The translations under genes were made by a program, and so were the position numbers. Below, piece by piece: positions 17,859-27,305 of a stretch of DNA of 64,000 nucleotides. Source of the DNA: Leuconostoc suionicum (GTDB lineage Bacteria > Bacillota > Bacilli > Lactobacillales > Lactobacillaceae); NCBI RefSeq assembly GCF_001891125.1, contig NZ_CP015247.1, positions 452,501-516,500 on the forward strand, written 5' to 3'. How positions within the stretch are numbered: position 1 is the stretch's first letter; every line of letters starts with the position of its first letter. The notes under the pieces were generated by a model, which was not told the origin of the DNA, made no database searches, and saw only the letters and a list, made by a program, of their open reading frames with translations.

Positions 17859-17974
17859 CTATAACAATTCACAAAAAAATTTTAATTTTTGTAAGTAAAA
17901 ACGGCTATGTGAATGCTTTTTCGGTTAAATGATAAACGTCGATCAAAAAAAGTAATTTAATTTTAAAAAAAGGG

Positions 17975-18003
17975 TTGCTTTTTGTTTGGAAAGTCTGTAT
18001 TAT
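17975..18003 (+). promoter_or_regulatory. tRNA-Lys promoter
   Basis: TTGCTT (17975-17980) and TATTAT (17998-18003) are 17 bp apart, preceded by an A/T-rich stretch at 17947-17970 that could act as an UP element. Transcription would begin about 20 nt before the tRNA. Confidence 0.65.
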
Positions 18004-18030
18004 ATATAAATGTGCTAAGGCATAAGAAAT

Positions 18031-18104
18031 GCTCCTGTAACTCAGTTGGTTAGAGTAGGGGATTTTTAATCCCAAGGTCCTCGGTTCGAATCCGAGCGGG
18101 AGCA
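18031..18104 (+). tRNA. tRNA-Lys (anticodon TTT)
   Basis: A full cloverleaf folds: acceptor GCTCCTG/CGGGAGC with one T-G pair, D stem ACTC/GAGT, anticodon loop TTTTTAA with TTT at the centre, and T arm CTCGG-TTCGAAT-CCGAG. The first anticodon-stem pair (position 27-43) is G-A, a mismatch. CCA is not encoded. Dedicated promoter upstream and a 14-bp terminator at 18141 make it a single-gene transcript. Confidence 0.95.
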
Positions 18105-18140
18105 CTGACGTAAAGTTGGCGACCTTTGGGATAATCCATT

Positions 18141-18175
18141 AAAAAGAATTGTTCGTTCAGAACAATTCTTTTTTT
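18141..18175 (+). terminator. Terminator of the tRNA-Lys transcript
   Basis: A 14-bp stem, AAAAAGAATTGTTC with GAACAATTCTTTTT, 5-nt loop, followed by more T residues. Confidence 0.88.
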
Positions 18176-18234
18176 GTATATCAATTAAGATATACAGGGG
18201 AAAGTTGTGTTTTAAATACTGGTTAAAACTGACT

Positions 18235-18263
18235 TTGCAAAATAAGTAAATATAGTGTATTAT
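18235..18263 (+). promoter_or_regulatory. Promoter of the T-box-controlled permease
   Basis: TTGCAA (18235-18240), 17-bp spacer, TATTAT (18258-18263). Transcription would start near 18270, giving a leader of about 300 nt. Confidence 0.7.
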
Positions 18264-18264
18264 A

Positions 18265-18550
18265 GATGAAAACGTTGAAGAGGAAGAGTACTAATAGTTG
18301 TTGTTTGAGAGATGTCATGGCTGGTGAAAATGACGCAATGCTGTTTGGAAAACTACCTTGGAAGTGACATACGAGTAGCACGAGTGAAAGTATGACCGGA
18401 GTCATTGGTCGTTAACCTGATGAAAGAGTTGAGATGAAGCACAGCTAATAAGGAAGTAATTATTTTTACTTGGCTTTATTTTGAACTATTCATGAGGTGG
18501 TACCGTGCAAAAAGCGCCCTTAGATTTAAGATTCTAAGGGCGCTTTTTTA
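18265..18550 (+). promoter_or_regulatory. T-box riboswitch leader
   Basis: This 472-base gap without a gene (18105-18576) is filled by a T-box. Seen directly: a Stem I 5' strand with GAGGAAGAGTA (loop-E side of the specifier loop), an apical loop GGCTGGTGAAA between GTCAT and ATGAC, the T-box core TGAGGTGGTACCGTG at 18493-18507, and a strong terminator at 18509-18549. Uncharged tRNA bound to the leader would form the antiterminator and switch on the permease. My hand fold puts the specifier in AAAACTA (18349-18355), which reads as AAC (Asn) or ACT (Thr) depending on register. Confidence 0.93.
18509..18549 (+). terminator. T-box-controlled terminator
   Basis: AAAAAGCGCCCTTAGA pairs perfectly with TCTAAGGGCGCTTTTT around an 8-nt loop with a T tail. 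It sits directly after the T-box core, the usual regulated terminator. Confidence 0.9.
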
Positions 18551-18576
18551 TTCGTTTTAAAGAAAAGGAAACTGTC

Positions 18577-19971
18577 ATGGCAGAGAAACAGAATAGAGAA
18601 CTAAACAGAGACTTATCGTCTCGACAAATGCAAATGATTGCGCTTGGCGGCACAATTGGTGTTGGCTTGTTTATGGGATCAGCATCTACAATCAAGTGGA
18701 CAGGAGTATCAGTCCTTTTGGCTTATGCAATAGCTGGGTTGGTCTTGTACCTAGTAATGCGTGCTTTGGGAGAAATGCTTTATGTTGATCCCTCTGTGGG
18801 ATCATTTGCGAACTATGCAACCAAGTATATTCATCCGGTCGCTGGATATTTAACCGTTTGGGCAAATGTTTTTCAGTGGTTAACAGTTGGTGTTAGTGAA
18901 ACCATTGCTGTAGGAATATATCTAGATTACTGGTTTCCAAATATACCCAGTTGGGTCACTGGAGTAGTCGTATTGGCGATGTTAACTGCCGCAAATTTGG
19001 TGACGGTTAAAGCTTATGGTGAAATGGAAACATGGTTCTCACTAATTAAAGTGATTACAATTGTGTTTATGATTATCTTAGGATTGCTAGTCATTGTATT
19101 AGGATTTGGGAATCATTGGCATCCAATTGGTTTTTCAAACTTGTGGACACATGGACCTTTTTTTGCAGGTGGTGTGAAAGGGTTCTTCTTCGCCCTATCT
19201 ATTGTAATTACATCGTACCAAGCGATTGAAATAATCGGTATTACTGCTGGTGAAGCTGATAATCCTCAAGTTGCTATCGTGAAATCAATTAAGTCAATTG
19301 TAGCTCGTATACTAATATTCTATATTGGGGCAATTTTTGTTATTATCACAATTTATCCCTGGGACAAATTAGATCAAGTTGGTTCTCCATTCGTTGAGAC
19401 TTTCTCACGTGTTGGTATTACAGCAGCTGCTGGGATTATTAATTTTGTGATGATGACAGCAGCAATGTCAGCTTTGAACTCTGGAATTTTTTCTTCTAGT
19501 CGCATGTTATACACTTTAGCGCTTGGCAAAGAATTATCACCAAGATTCTTAAAGCTATCTAAGCATCGTGTGCCTACATTACCGGTGTTAGCTATTTCAG
19601 GCGGAATTCTTTTAGGCATTATTTTAAACGCTGTACTGCCTTTGTTTTGGAATGGAAGTTCAAGTATTTTTGTGTTAGTTTATTCTGCCAGTACATTACC
19701 TGGAATGGTGCCTTGGTTTGTTATTTTGTGGAGTCAAATAAAATTCCGAAAAGAAAATGCTAGTCAGATGGTTAACCATCCTTTTAAAATGCCATTTGCA
19801 CCTTATACAAATTACTTTGCAATTCTGATGTTGCTTGTGACACTTGTATTTATGGTATTCAATCCAGATACTCGTGTGCCACTTTTCATAGGACTCGGAT
19901 TTTTAATTATTATGACAATTGTTTTTTTTGCAACGAGAAAACATCATCATTCGTTAGATAAAACAAATTAA
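18577..19971 (+). CDS. Amino acid permease, AAT family (APC superfamily)
   Basis: A 464-residue membrane protein with 12 hydrophobic segments. The N-terminal consensus RQMQMIALGGTIGVGLFMGSA (residues about 17-37; unwound TM1 GGTIGVGLF) and MRALGEM of TM2 mark the amino acid transporter (AAT) family of proton symporters. Specificity cannot be read from the protein alone. Its T-box leader means it is induced when one tRNA is uncharged, most likely Asn or Thr by my specifier reading. SD AAAGGAAA lies just ahead. It is monocistronic, with terminators on both sides. The adjacent tRNA-Lys is a separate transcript and does not indicate lysine. Confidence 0.9.
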   Translation: MAEKQNRELNRDLSSRQMQMIALGGTIGVGLFMGSASTIKWTGVSVLLAYAIAGLVLYLVMRALGEMLYVDPSVGSFANYATKYIHPVAGYLTVWANVFQWLTVGVSETIAVGIYLDYWFPNIPSWVTGVVVLAMLTAANLVTVKAYGEMETWFSLIKVITIVFMIILGLLVIVLGFGNHWHPIGFSNLWTHGPFFAGGVKGFFFALSIVITSYQAIEIIGITAGEADNPQVAIVKSIKSIVARILIFYIGAIFVIITIYPWDKLDQVGSPFVETFSRVGITAAAGIINFVMMTAAMSALNSGIFSSSRMLYTLALGKELSPRFLKLSKHRVPTLPVLAISGGILLGIILNAVLPLFWNGSSSIFVLVYSASTLPGMVPWFVILWSQIKFRKENASQMVNHPFKMPFAPYTNYFAILMLLVTLVFMVFNPDTRVPLFIGLGFLIIMTIVFFATRKHHHSLDKTN

Positions 19972-19974
19972 TCA

Positions 19975-19999
19975 AAAACGCCTAAGGCGTTTTTTTTTC
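19975..19999 (+). terminator. Terminator after the permease
   Basis: AAAACGCC/GGCGTTTT with a TAA loop and a long T run. Confidence 0.85.
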
Positions 20000-20003
20000 A
20001 CGC

Positions 20004-20032
20004 TTGACATTGATATTTTAGTAAACTAAAAT
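20004..20032 (+). promoter_or_regulatory. bioY promoter
   Basis: A perfect TTGACA -35 (20004-20009) and TAAAAT -10 (20027-20032) with a 17-bp spacer. The spacer and -10 are embedded in the BirA-type operator. Confidence 0.8.
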
Positions 20033-20053
20033 TTATACTATGGTTTACTAAAA
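20016..20053 (+). promoter_or_regulatory. BirA-type biotin operator
   Basis: A perfect 11-bp inverted repeat, TTTTAGTAAAC at 20016-20026 and GTTTACTAAAA at 20043-20053, separated by 16 bp. Half-sites and spacing fit the Firmicutes BirA operator pattern (AGTwAAC about 15 bp GTwAACT). It covers the promoter spacer, -10 and start site, and its right arm touches the bioY Shine-Dalgarno. BirA itself is encoded two genes downstream. Confidence 0.82.
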
Positions 20054-20063
20054 GGAGAGCGTT

Positions 20064-20606
20064 ATGAAAACACGAGCTTTGGCAACATCAGCTATTATGT
20101 TAGCTGTGATTATTGTTATGGGTGCTATTCCTAGCATTCCGTTAGGATTTATTCCCGTTCCAATTGTTTTGCAAAATATGGGTATTATGTTAGCCGGTGT
20201 GATTCTTGGTAAAAAATATGGATTCATTACCGTAGTTGGTTTTTTATGTTTAGCTGCATTAGGATTACCAATCCTAAGTGGTGGACATGGCGGTTTTGTT
20301 GTTTTCATCGGTCCAACTGCTGGATATTTGTATGCATATCCAGTAGCAGCATTCTTAATTGGTTGGGCAACAGAATGGTTGCGTAAAAATAAAAAGTTTA
20401 ATTTTGTAACTTTATGGATTGCATTACTGGTATTAGGTGTATTACTTATTGATACGTTGGGTGCTGTGGGACTCAATATTGCCGCGCAGATGCCATTGGA
20501 TAAGGCATTAATTTATCAAATAGCCTTTTTACCAGGAGATATTATCAAGTCTATTTTTGCAGTGGCAATTGCTGTTGTATTGAACAAAAGAAAGCTTTTA
20601 CTGTGA
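20064..20606 (+). CDS. bioY: Biotin transporter BioY (ECF S component)
   Basis: A 180-residue membrane protein with six hydrophobic segments, the substrate-binding S component of an energy-coupling-factor importer for biotin. It would work with ECF ATPase and T subunits encoded elsewhere. The family segment GGHGGFVVFIGPTAGYLYAYP (about residues 73-93) is intact. The promoter carries a BirA-type operator, the expected biotin repression. SD AAAAGGAG is strong. The stop overlaps the next gene's GTG start. Confidence 0.95.
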   Translation: MKTRALATSAIMLAVIIVMGAIPSIPLGFIPVPIVLQNMGIMLAGVILGKKYGFITVVGFLCLAALGLPILSGGHGGFVVFIGPTAGYLYAYPVAAFLIGWATEWLRKNKKFNFVTLWIALLVLGVLLIDTLGAVGLNIAAQMPLDKALIYQIAFLPGDIIKSIFAVAIAVVLNKRKLLL

Positions 20607-20908
20607 TTAAAGGAATAAATATTGATCCACAAGGCCGCTGTAAACATTGGCACAGTGAAGTTGACATTGTGGCAAATCGTTGCGCTAAATGCCGAGATTT
20701 TTATTCATGCTATCTTTGTCATGATGAATTGACTACTCATGAATTTATGCCAATGCTAATAGACAGCGAAGAAATAGCCGTTATTTGTGGCGTGTGTGAG
20801 TATAAAATGACCGCTTCTGTGTATTTGAATTCAGCCTACAAACGTCCAAATTGCCAGCATTTATTTAATCCTGGCTGTGCATTGCATAAAAATACGTATT
20901 TCTGTTAA
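20603..20908 (+). CDS. CHY-type zinc finger protein
   Basis: A 101-residue protein rich in Cys and His pairs: CKHWH near residue 13, CAKC and CYLCHDE around residues 28-42, CGVC and C...H toward the C terminus, the CHY zinc-finger pattern. Function in bacteria is not established; I give none. The GTG start overlaps the bioY stop by four bases (GTGA), indicating translational coupling, and birA begins 9 bp after its stop. Its place inside a biotin cluster is curious and may be incidental. Confidence 0.8.
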   Translation: MIKGINIDPQGRCKHWHSEVDIVANRCAKCRDFYSCYLCHDELTTHEFMPMLIDSEEIAVICGVCEYKMTASVYLNSAYKRPNCQHLFNPGCALHKNTYFC

Positions 20909-20911
20909 ACT
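20903..20911 (+). promoter_or_regulatory. Candidate extended -10 giving a leaderless birA
   Basis: TGTTAAACT (TGn plus TAAACT) ends 6 bases before the birA ATG at 20918, and no Shine-Dalgarno lies between. If used, transcription would begin at or next to the start codon. birA may also be read from the bioY promoter. Confidence 0.35.
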
Positions 20912-20917
20912 GAAATT

Positions 20918-21895
20918 ATGAATACAGCTGAACGACTTTTAGGATACTTTGTTAAACATGAAAGTGAATATTTGAGTGGAGAAACACTGGCTAATCATCT
21001 AGGAGTAAGTCGAGCGGCTATTTGGAAAGCTGTTCAAAAACTAAATGAAAATGGACATCAAATAGAAAGTCAACATCGAAAAGGGTATTTATATAAAGAA
21101 ACAGGTGTGTTAAGTGTTCCGGTTATTAAAACATTAGCTTTCTCTGACTGGGATGTAAAAGTATTTGAACAGTTGAATTCTTCGAATTCATACGCTAAAA
21201 CGGCATTGGCAGCTGGAGAAATTACCAAGCCTACAGTTATTATTGCTGATCATCAAAAAGCGGCTTACGGACGTTTTAGACGCTCTTTTGTAGCTCAGAG
21301 TCAAACAGGTATCTATTTATCTTTTGCTTTACCAGTGAAGGATAATACAAGATTAGATCCTGGCTTACTAACGACGGCAACGGCTGTTGTGGTGAGAAAT
21401 GTAATAAAAGAGACATTAGGTTGCCAATTATCATTTAAATGGGTTAACGACTTGATTTTTAATAATAAAAAAGTTGGCGGTATTTTAACTGAAGGCGTAC
21501 TTGACATTGAATCACAAAGTTTGTCGTCGTTAGTGGTTGGCATTGGGTTGAATATAATACAACCAACTCATCTCTCTAATGAATTACAGGAAAAAGTGGG
21601 TGGTATGGTGCCAGACCTATTCTTTTCAAGAAATATTATTATTGCAAAGCTAATTGATTCTTTTTCTGCGATGATAGAAAAGTACCATACGGGTATCTAT
21701 TTGTCTGAATATAGAGCGCACAATATTGTTTTAGGGCATGAAGTAACCGTTCAATTTGGTACACAGCAAATGAACGGGAAAGCTATTGCAATTGGCGACA
21801 AAGGTGCATTAATTCTTGAAACCTCAGATGGTAAAACAGTTACAATTTCTTCAGGTGAAATAATTAAACTGAATATTTGTGGGCAAGCTTATTGA
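20918..21895 (+). CDS. birA: Bifunctional biotin ligase / biotin operon repressor
   Basis: A 325-residue protein. The N-terminal winged helix (about residues 1-65, HLGVSRAAIWKAVQKL) binds the biotin operator; the central ligase domain makes biotinyl-AMP and biotinylates carboxylase; a small SH3-like C-terminal domain ends it. KWVNDLIFNNKKVGGILTEG (about residues 174-193) is canonical. The biotinyl-AMP loop, GRGRxxRxW in most homologues, reads AYGRFRRSF, keeping the second GR but losing the first. The operator at 20016-20053 would make this cluster autoregulated. No clear SD precedes the ATG. Confidence 0.93.
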   Translation: MNTAERLLGYFVKHESEYLSGETLANHLGVSRAAIWKAVQKLNENGHQIESQHRKGYLYKETGVLSVPVIKTLAFSDWDVKVFEQLNSSNSYAKTALAAGEITKPTVIIADHQKAAYGRFRRSFVAQSQTGIYLSFALPVKDNTRLDPGLLTTATAVVVRNVIKETLGCQLSFKWVNDLIFNNKKVGGILTEGVLDIESQSLSSLVVGIGLNIIQPTHLSNELQEKVGGMVPDLFFSRNIIIAKLIDSFSAMIEKYHTGIYLSEYRAHNIVLGHEVTVQFGTQQMNGKAIAIGDKGALILETSDGKTVTISSGEIIKLNICGQAY

Positions 21896-21931
21896 TATAA
21901 GATTAAAGTTAAAAATAAATACAACATTCAT

Positions 21932-21960
21932 TTGACAAATCCCCCCTAACTCTGTAGTAT
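21932..21960 (+). promoter_or_regulatory. pyrG promoter with GGGC start
   Basis: TTGACA (21932-21937), 17-bp spacer, TAGTAT (21955-21960). The expected start, 7 bp on, is the GGG at 21967-21969 followed by CTCCC. That initially transcribed GGGC is the element that permits CTP-sensitive G addition at Bacillus subtilis pyrG. Confidence 0.75.
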
Positions 21961-21966
21961 ATATTA

Positions 21967-22024
21967 GGGCTCCCAATTAAAGGGACAGACGTTAAAAGCT
22001 CCCAAGTTGATCTTGGGGGCTTTT
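21967..22024 (+). promoter_or_regulatory. pyrG CTP-responsive attenuator leader
   Basis: The leader starts GGGCTCCC and contains the terminator AAAAGCTCCCAAG (21994-22006) with CTTGGGGGCTTTT (22012-22024). The established pyrG mechanism is that low CTP causes reiterative G addition at the 5' end; the poly-G then pairs with the CUCCC in the terminator's 5' arm and prevents termination. All parts are visible here: GGGC start, GCTCCC target and terminator. Confidence 0.85.
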
Positions 22025-22090
22025 CTATTTTATTTAACCCCCCAGTTGTCGCAATAAAACGTGTTAAGCCAATGCGCGTTTGAATTATGA

Positions 22091-23713
<1,623 letters not shown>

Positions 23714-23736
23714 TTCATAGCATTTTTTAGTTAGAT

Positions 23737-23779
23737 AAAATATCCCTTTAACACTTTTCGTGTAATGGGATATTTTTTT
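23737..23779 (+). terminator. Terminator after pyrG
   Basis: AAAATATCCC pairs with GGGATATTTT, with an inner ACAC/GTGT helix, followed by T residues. Confidence 0.85.
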
Positions 23780-23796
23780 AATTAAGATTTTGGGAG

Positions 23797-23824
23797 CTGA
23801 CAAACTTGACAGACAAGGTATAAT
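23797..23824 (+). promoter_or_regulatory. uvrC promoter, probably leaderless
   Basis: CTGACA (23797-23802), 16-bp spacer, perfect TATAAT (23819-23824). Only 6 bases separate the -10 from the uvrC ATG at 23831, so the expected start of transcription coincides with the start codon. A second TTGACA at 23806 is too close to the -10 to be used with it. Confidence 0.6.
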
Positions 23825-23830
23825 AAAAAC

Positions 23831-25630
23831 ATGTTAGCAAATACAACACAACATATCGAACAAAAATTAATTTTATTACCCAGTGAACCTGGTTCATATC
23901 AGATGAAAGACCAGAATGGCAAAATTATTTATGTTGGTAAGGCCAAAAACCTAAAAAATCGTGTTCGATCATACTTTAAGCAAGATCATGACGGAAAGAC
24001 AGCTGAATTAGTATCCAAAATAGTTGATTTTGATTTCATCGTGACCAATTCTGATAAAGAAGCTTTTTTGTTAGAAAATGAATTGATCAAGAAGTATAAA
24101 CCATACTACAATATTCGTTTGAAGTATGGTACAGGCTATCCCTATATCAAGATTACAAAAGAACGTAATCCAAAAATGGCTTTGGTTAATGAGGTAAAAA
24201 AAGATGGTGGTTTTTATTTTGGACCTTACCCAAACGTCTATGCTGCCCAAGAAACGCTAAGGTTTCTAGAGAAGAACTATCCATTGCGACGCTGTAACGG
24301 GCCACAGGGTAGACCGTGCTTGTACTATAATATGGGTCAATGTCTGGGCGCTTGTTTCCGTGATGTTCCTGTCCAAGAATATAATGATCAGATCAGCCGA
24401 ATCAAAAAGTTTCTTGATGGTGATACAAAGATTGTCAAGAAACAAATAGCTGAAAAAATGCAAGTTGCAGCATCGTCATTGGAATTCGAACGGGCAGCGG
24501 ATTTGCGTGATCAGTTAAAGTATATCGACGAAACTGTTGAGAGCCAACGTGTGCTATCAAAAGACACCACACCAAGAGATCTATTCAATTATTATATGGA
24601 TAAGGGCTGGATGACTGTTGAGGTATTCTTTCTACGGCAAGCCCGTTTGATTCGTCAATTTAAGCGGACATTTTCCATTGTCGGTGATGCTGATGAAGAA
24701 GTTTCCAGTTTTATTCAGCAATTTTATTCGCAAAAAAATATTCAAAAACCACGCGAAGTTCTGGTACCAAAAGGTATTGATACAAAAGCACTTTCTGCTG
24801 TTCTAGAGGTCCCAGTTAGAATTCCTGTGCGTGGCGAAAAACGAGAGTTACTTGATTTAGCTGCTAAAAATGCTCGTATTGTGTTAGAGGAAAAATTCCG
24901 ACTAATGCAATTGAATGAGCGAAAAACGACTGGGGCAATGAAGGAAATTACTGATGCACTTCAAATACCTATGGGTCATCGAATTGAAGCATTCGATCAC
25001 TCTCATACACAGGGAGTTGAGATTGTCAGTGCCATGGTTGTTTTTGACGATGGGGTCCCTAATAAAACAGAGTACCGTAAATATAAAATTAAATCGACAG
25101 ATCATGCAAATGAATGGGCAGAAACGCAAGAGGTTATTCGTCGCCGATATTCTCGTCTATTAAAGGAAGGTGGCGACTTTCCTGATTTAATTTTAATGGA
25201 TGGCGGTGAAATTCAATTGCATGCGGCGCAAGAAGTGTTAGAGGATGAGCTTGGGTTAACAAATATACCAATTGCCGCGATGGTTAAAAATGATAAGCAT
25301 AAGACGGCCGATCTAATCGATGGTGTGACTAATCAGATAGTTACTCTTGATAAACAATCAGAGGGTTTCTTTTTAATACAACGAGTACAAGAAGAGGTAC
25401 ACCGATTTGCTATTAGTTTTCATCGTCAGCTACGTTCAAAAAACTCACTTGCTTCGCGTTTAGACACGATACAAGGTGTTGGTCCTAAAACAAGACAAAA
25501 GCTTTTGCGAGAGTTTGGGTCGTTACCCAAAATTACCGCAGCAAGTGTTAGCGACTTAGTTGACATTGGTATTAATGAAAAATTAGCACGTGTGATTCAT
25601 TTGTCGCTCTCGGCAGGTGATAATAGCTAA
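23831..25630 (+). CDS. uvrC: Excinuclease ABC subunit C
   Basis: A 599-residue endonuclease making both incisions in nucleotide excision repair with UvrA and UvrB. Domains in order: GIY-YIG nuclease (about residues 15-95, IYVGKAKNLKNRVRSYF), UVR UvrB-binding motif (about residues 204-238), RNase H-like 5' nuclease (about residues 375-535) and C-terminal helix-hairpin-helix (IQGVGPKTRQKLL). The start aligns with the usual UvrC N terminus. There is no credible SD: only AAGG 12 nt upstream and inside the -10 region. The transcript is therefore probably leaderless. Confidence 0.96.
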   Translation: MLANTTQHIEQKLILLPSEPGSYQMKDQNGKIIYVGKAKNLKNRVRSYFKQDHDGKTAELVSKIVDFDFIVTNSDKEAFLLENELIKKYKPYYNIRLKYGTGYPYIKITKERNPKMALVNEVKKDGGFYFGPYPNVYAAQETLRFLEKNYPLRRCNGPQGRPCLYYNMGQCLGACFRDVPVQEYNDQISRIKKFLDGDTKIVKKQIAEKMQVAASSLEFERAADLRDQLKYIDETVESQRVLSKDTTPRDLFNYYMDKGWMTVEVFFLRQARLIRQFKRTFSIVGDADEEVSSFIQQFYSQKNIQKPREVLVPKGIDTKALSAVLEVPVRIPVRGEKRELLDLAAKNARIVLEEKFRLMQLNERKTTGAMKEITDALQIPMGHRIEAFDHSHTQGVEIVSAMVVFDDGVPNKTEYRKYKIKSTDHANEWAETQEVIRRRYSRLLKEGGDFPDLILMDGGEIQLHAAQEVLEDELGLTNIPIAAMVKNDKHKTADLIDGVTNQIVTLDKQSEGFFLIQRVQEEVHRFAISFHRQLRSKNSLASRLDTIQGVGPKTRQKLLREFGSLPKITAASVSDLVDIGINEKLARVIHLSLSAGDNS

Positions 25631-25643
25631 GATGGCTTATATA

Positions 25644-25652
25644 TGTTAAACT
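25644..25652 (+). promoter_or_regulatory. Extended -10 upstream of obgE
   Basis: TGTTAAACT, TGn plus TAAACT, 18 nt after the uvrC stop. No good -35 is seen. If used it gives obgE a leader of about 145 nt containing a small GCTCT/AGAGC hairpin and an unused-looking AAAGGAG at about 25692. Confidence 0.35.
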
Positions 25653-25802
25653 AGAGTGTTAATTATTCGCAAGCTCTTCGTTGTAGAGCAGTAAAGGAGA
25701 AAAGGCGCTGCAGGATAGCCAGCTAAACGATTAAGTTAAATGTTAATTTTTTAATTTTTGAGTTTACAAGTAAAGGATATATCTGCTCGCGCTCTAATAG
25801 AT

Positions 25803-27122
25803 ATGGCATTCGTAGATCAAGCACAAATAGAAGTAAAGGCCGGAAAAGGCGGTGATGGTATTGTTTCATTCCGTCATGAAAAATTCGTAGCAATGGGTGG
25901 ACCCTTTGGTGGTGATGGTGGTCATGGTGGCTCAATCATTTTTAAAGTAGATGAAGGTCTGCGCACATTGATGGATTTTCGTTATAATCGGCATTTTAAA
26001 GCGCAACCAGGTGGTAATGGTGGCACAAAAGGGATGACCGGTGCTTCAGCTGATAACCGTGTAGTTAAGGTACCACAAGGTACCACCGTTAGCGACGCTG
26101 ATACCGGTGAAGTATTGGCTGACATGCTCGAAAACGGCCAAGAACTTGTGGTCGCTAAAGGCGGGCGTGGCGGACGTGGAAATATTCATTTTGCTACGCC
26201 AGCAAATCCAGCGCCAGAATTGTCAGAAAACGGTGAACCTGGCCAAATTAGGAATCTAAAGCTAGAGCTTAAGGTACTGGCCGATGTTGGTTTAGTTGGA
26301 TTTCCTTCTGCCGGTAAATCAACGCTCCTGTCAGTTGTTTCAAATGCTAAACCAAAAGTAGCGGCTTATCATTTTACAACATTATCACCAAACATTGGTA
26401 TGGTTCGTCTAGATGACGATCGTGATTTTGTCATGGCTGACTTGCCAGGATTGATTGAAGGTGCTTCTCAAGGTATCGGGCTGGGCTTCCAATTCTTACG
26501 TCATGTGGAACGAACAAAAGTTATTCTGCATCTAGTTGACATGTCAGGTATTGAGGGAACAGATCCCTACACACAATATCGTAAAATACTAGATGAGCTA
26601 CAACAATATGATGAAACAATTTTAAACCGACCACAAATTGTTGTACCAACTAAGATGGACATGCCTGACTCTGAAGAAAATCTTGCCAAGTTTAGGAAAG
26701 AAATTGCTACCGATTCTGGGTTACCCATTCAACCAGAAATTGTACCGATATCATCAATTACACGCGATGGCGTCAAGGACTTAATGCGTTTAACAGCAGA
26801 TATGCTAGCCACAGCACCTGCGCCTGAAAGTTATCGACCAGAGACCAAAAAAGATGCATCTGAAAAGAGCTACACGTTCAAACCGGAAACTCATGATTTC
26901 ACAGTCGAGTGGATTGAGGATGAAGAGCGTTGGTTGCTTAGTGGTACTGAAATCGAGAAGTTATTCTTAATGACTAATATTCAGCGTGATGCAACAATTA
27001 TGCGATTTGCTCGTCAACTACGTCATATGGGCGTTGATGATAAACTTCGTGAAGCTGGAGCTAAAGATGGTGATGATGTTCGCATCAATAATTCTGACTT
27101 TGTATTTGAATTTAGTGAATAA
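25803..27122 (+). CDS. obgE: GTPase Obg/CgtA
   Basis: A 439-residue ribosome-associated GTPase involved in 50S assembly and stringent control. The glycine-rich Obg fold covers about residues 1-158, the G domain follows (G1 [10 protein letters not shown]3 [10 protein letters not shown]4 PTKMDMP) and an OCT domain ends the protein, as usual for Firmicutes Obg. I chose the ATG at 25803 because [11 protein letters not shown] aligns with the standard Obg start; the frame stays open to a TTG at 25758. No SD stands at a proper distance; an AAAGGA is about 27 nt upstream. Start usage is thus unsettled. Confidence 0.94.
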   Translation: MAFVDQAQIEVKAGKGGDGIVSFRHEKFVAMGGPFGGDGGHGGSIIFKVDEGLRTLMDFRYNRHFKAQPGGNGGTKGMTGASADNRVVKVPQGTTVSDADTGEVLADMLENGQELVVAKGGRGGRGNIHFATPANPAPELSENGEPGQIRNLKLELKVLADVGLVGFPSAGKSTLLSVVSNAKPKVAAYHFTTLSPNIGMVRLDDDRDFVMADLPGLIEGASQGIGLGFQFLRHVERTKVILHLVDMSGIEGTDPYTQYRKILDELQQYDETILNRPQIVVPTKMDMPDSEENLAKFRKEIATDSGLPIQPEIVPISSITRDGVKDLMRLTADMLATAPAPESYRPETKKDASEKSYTFKPETHDFTVEWIEDEERWLLSGTEIEKLFLMTNIQRDATIMRFARQLRHMGVDDKLREAGAKDGDDVRINNSDFVFEFSE

Positions 27123-27131
27123 AATATTCTC

Positions 27132-27167
27132 AAAAAGGGTTTGTCAATAAGACAGCCCTTTTTTTTT
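27132..27167 (+). terminator. Terminator after obgE
   Basis: AAAAGGG/CCCTTTT outer stem and TGTC/GACA inner stem, with eight T residues after it. Confidence 0.85.
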
Positions 27168-27263
27168 ACAATTTTAAAAGATCTATATCTATTCTTGTGA
27201 AAATAGTACCTTGTTGTATGAGCGATCTTCACAATTTTAAGACTACTCAAATTTAATCAAGAG

Positions 27264-27272
27264 TGCTATGAT
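27264..27272 (+). promoter_or_regulatory. Extended -10 of alsS
   Basis: TGCTATGAT (TGn plus TATGAT), about 34 bp ahead of the alsS start, with no convincing -35. SD AAGGTGAGG follows. Confidence 0.45.
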
Positions 27273-27305
27273 GAAAATATTAAGATAAGGTGAGGCAAAT
27301 GAATC

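Noticed and set aside
17905-18105. 66-residue reverse-strand ORF beginning MLPLGFEPRTLGLKIPYS
   Set aside because: It is the antisense translation of tRNA-Lys, a well-known false gene; it has no SD and covers the tRNA and its promoter.
20048-20476. 142-codon reverse-strand ORF over bioY
   Set aside because: Antisense to bioY and its operator, Pro/Thr/Ile-rich shadow composition, no SD.
23806-23811. TTGACA as the uvrC -35
   Set aside because: Only 7 bp from the TATAAT; CTGACA at 23797 has a proper 16-bp spacer.
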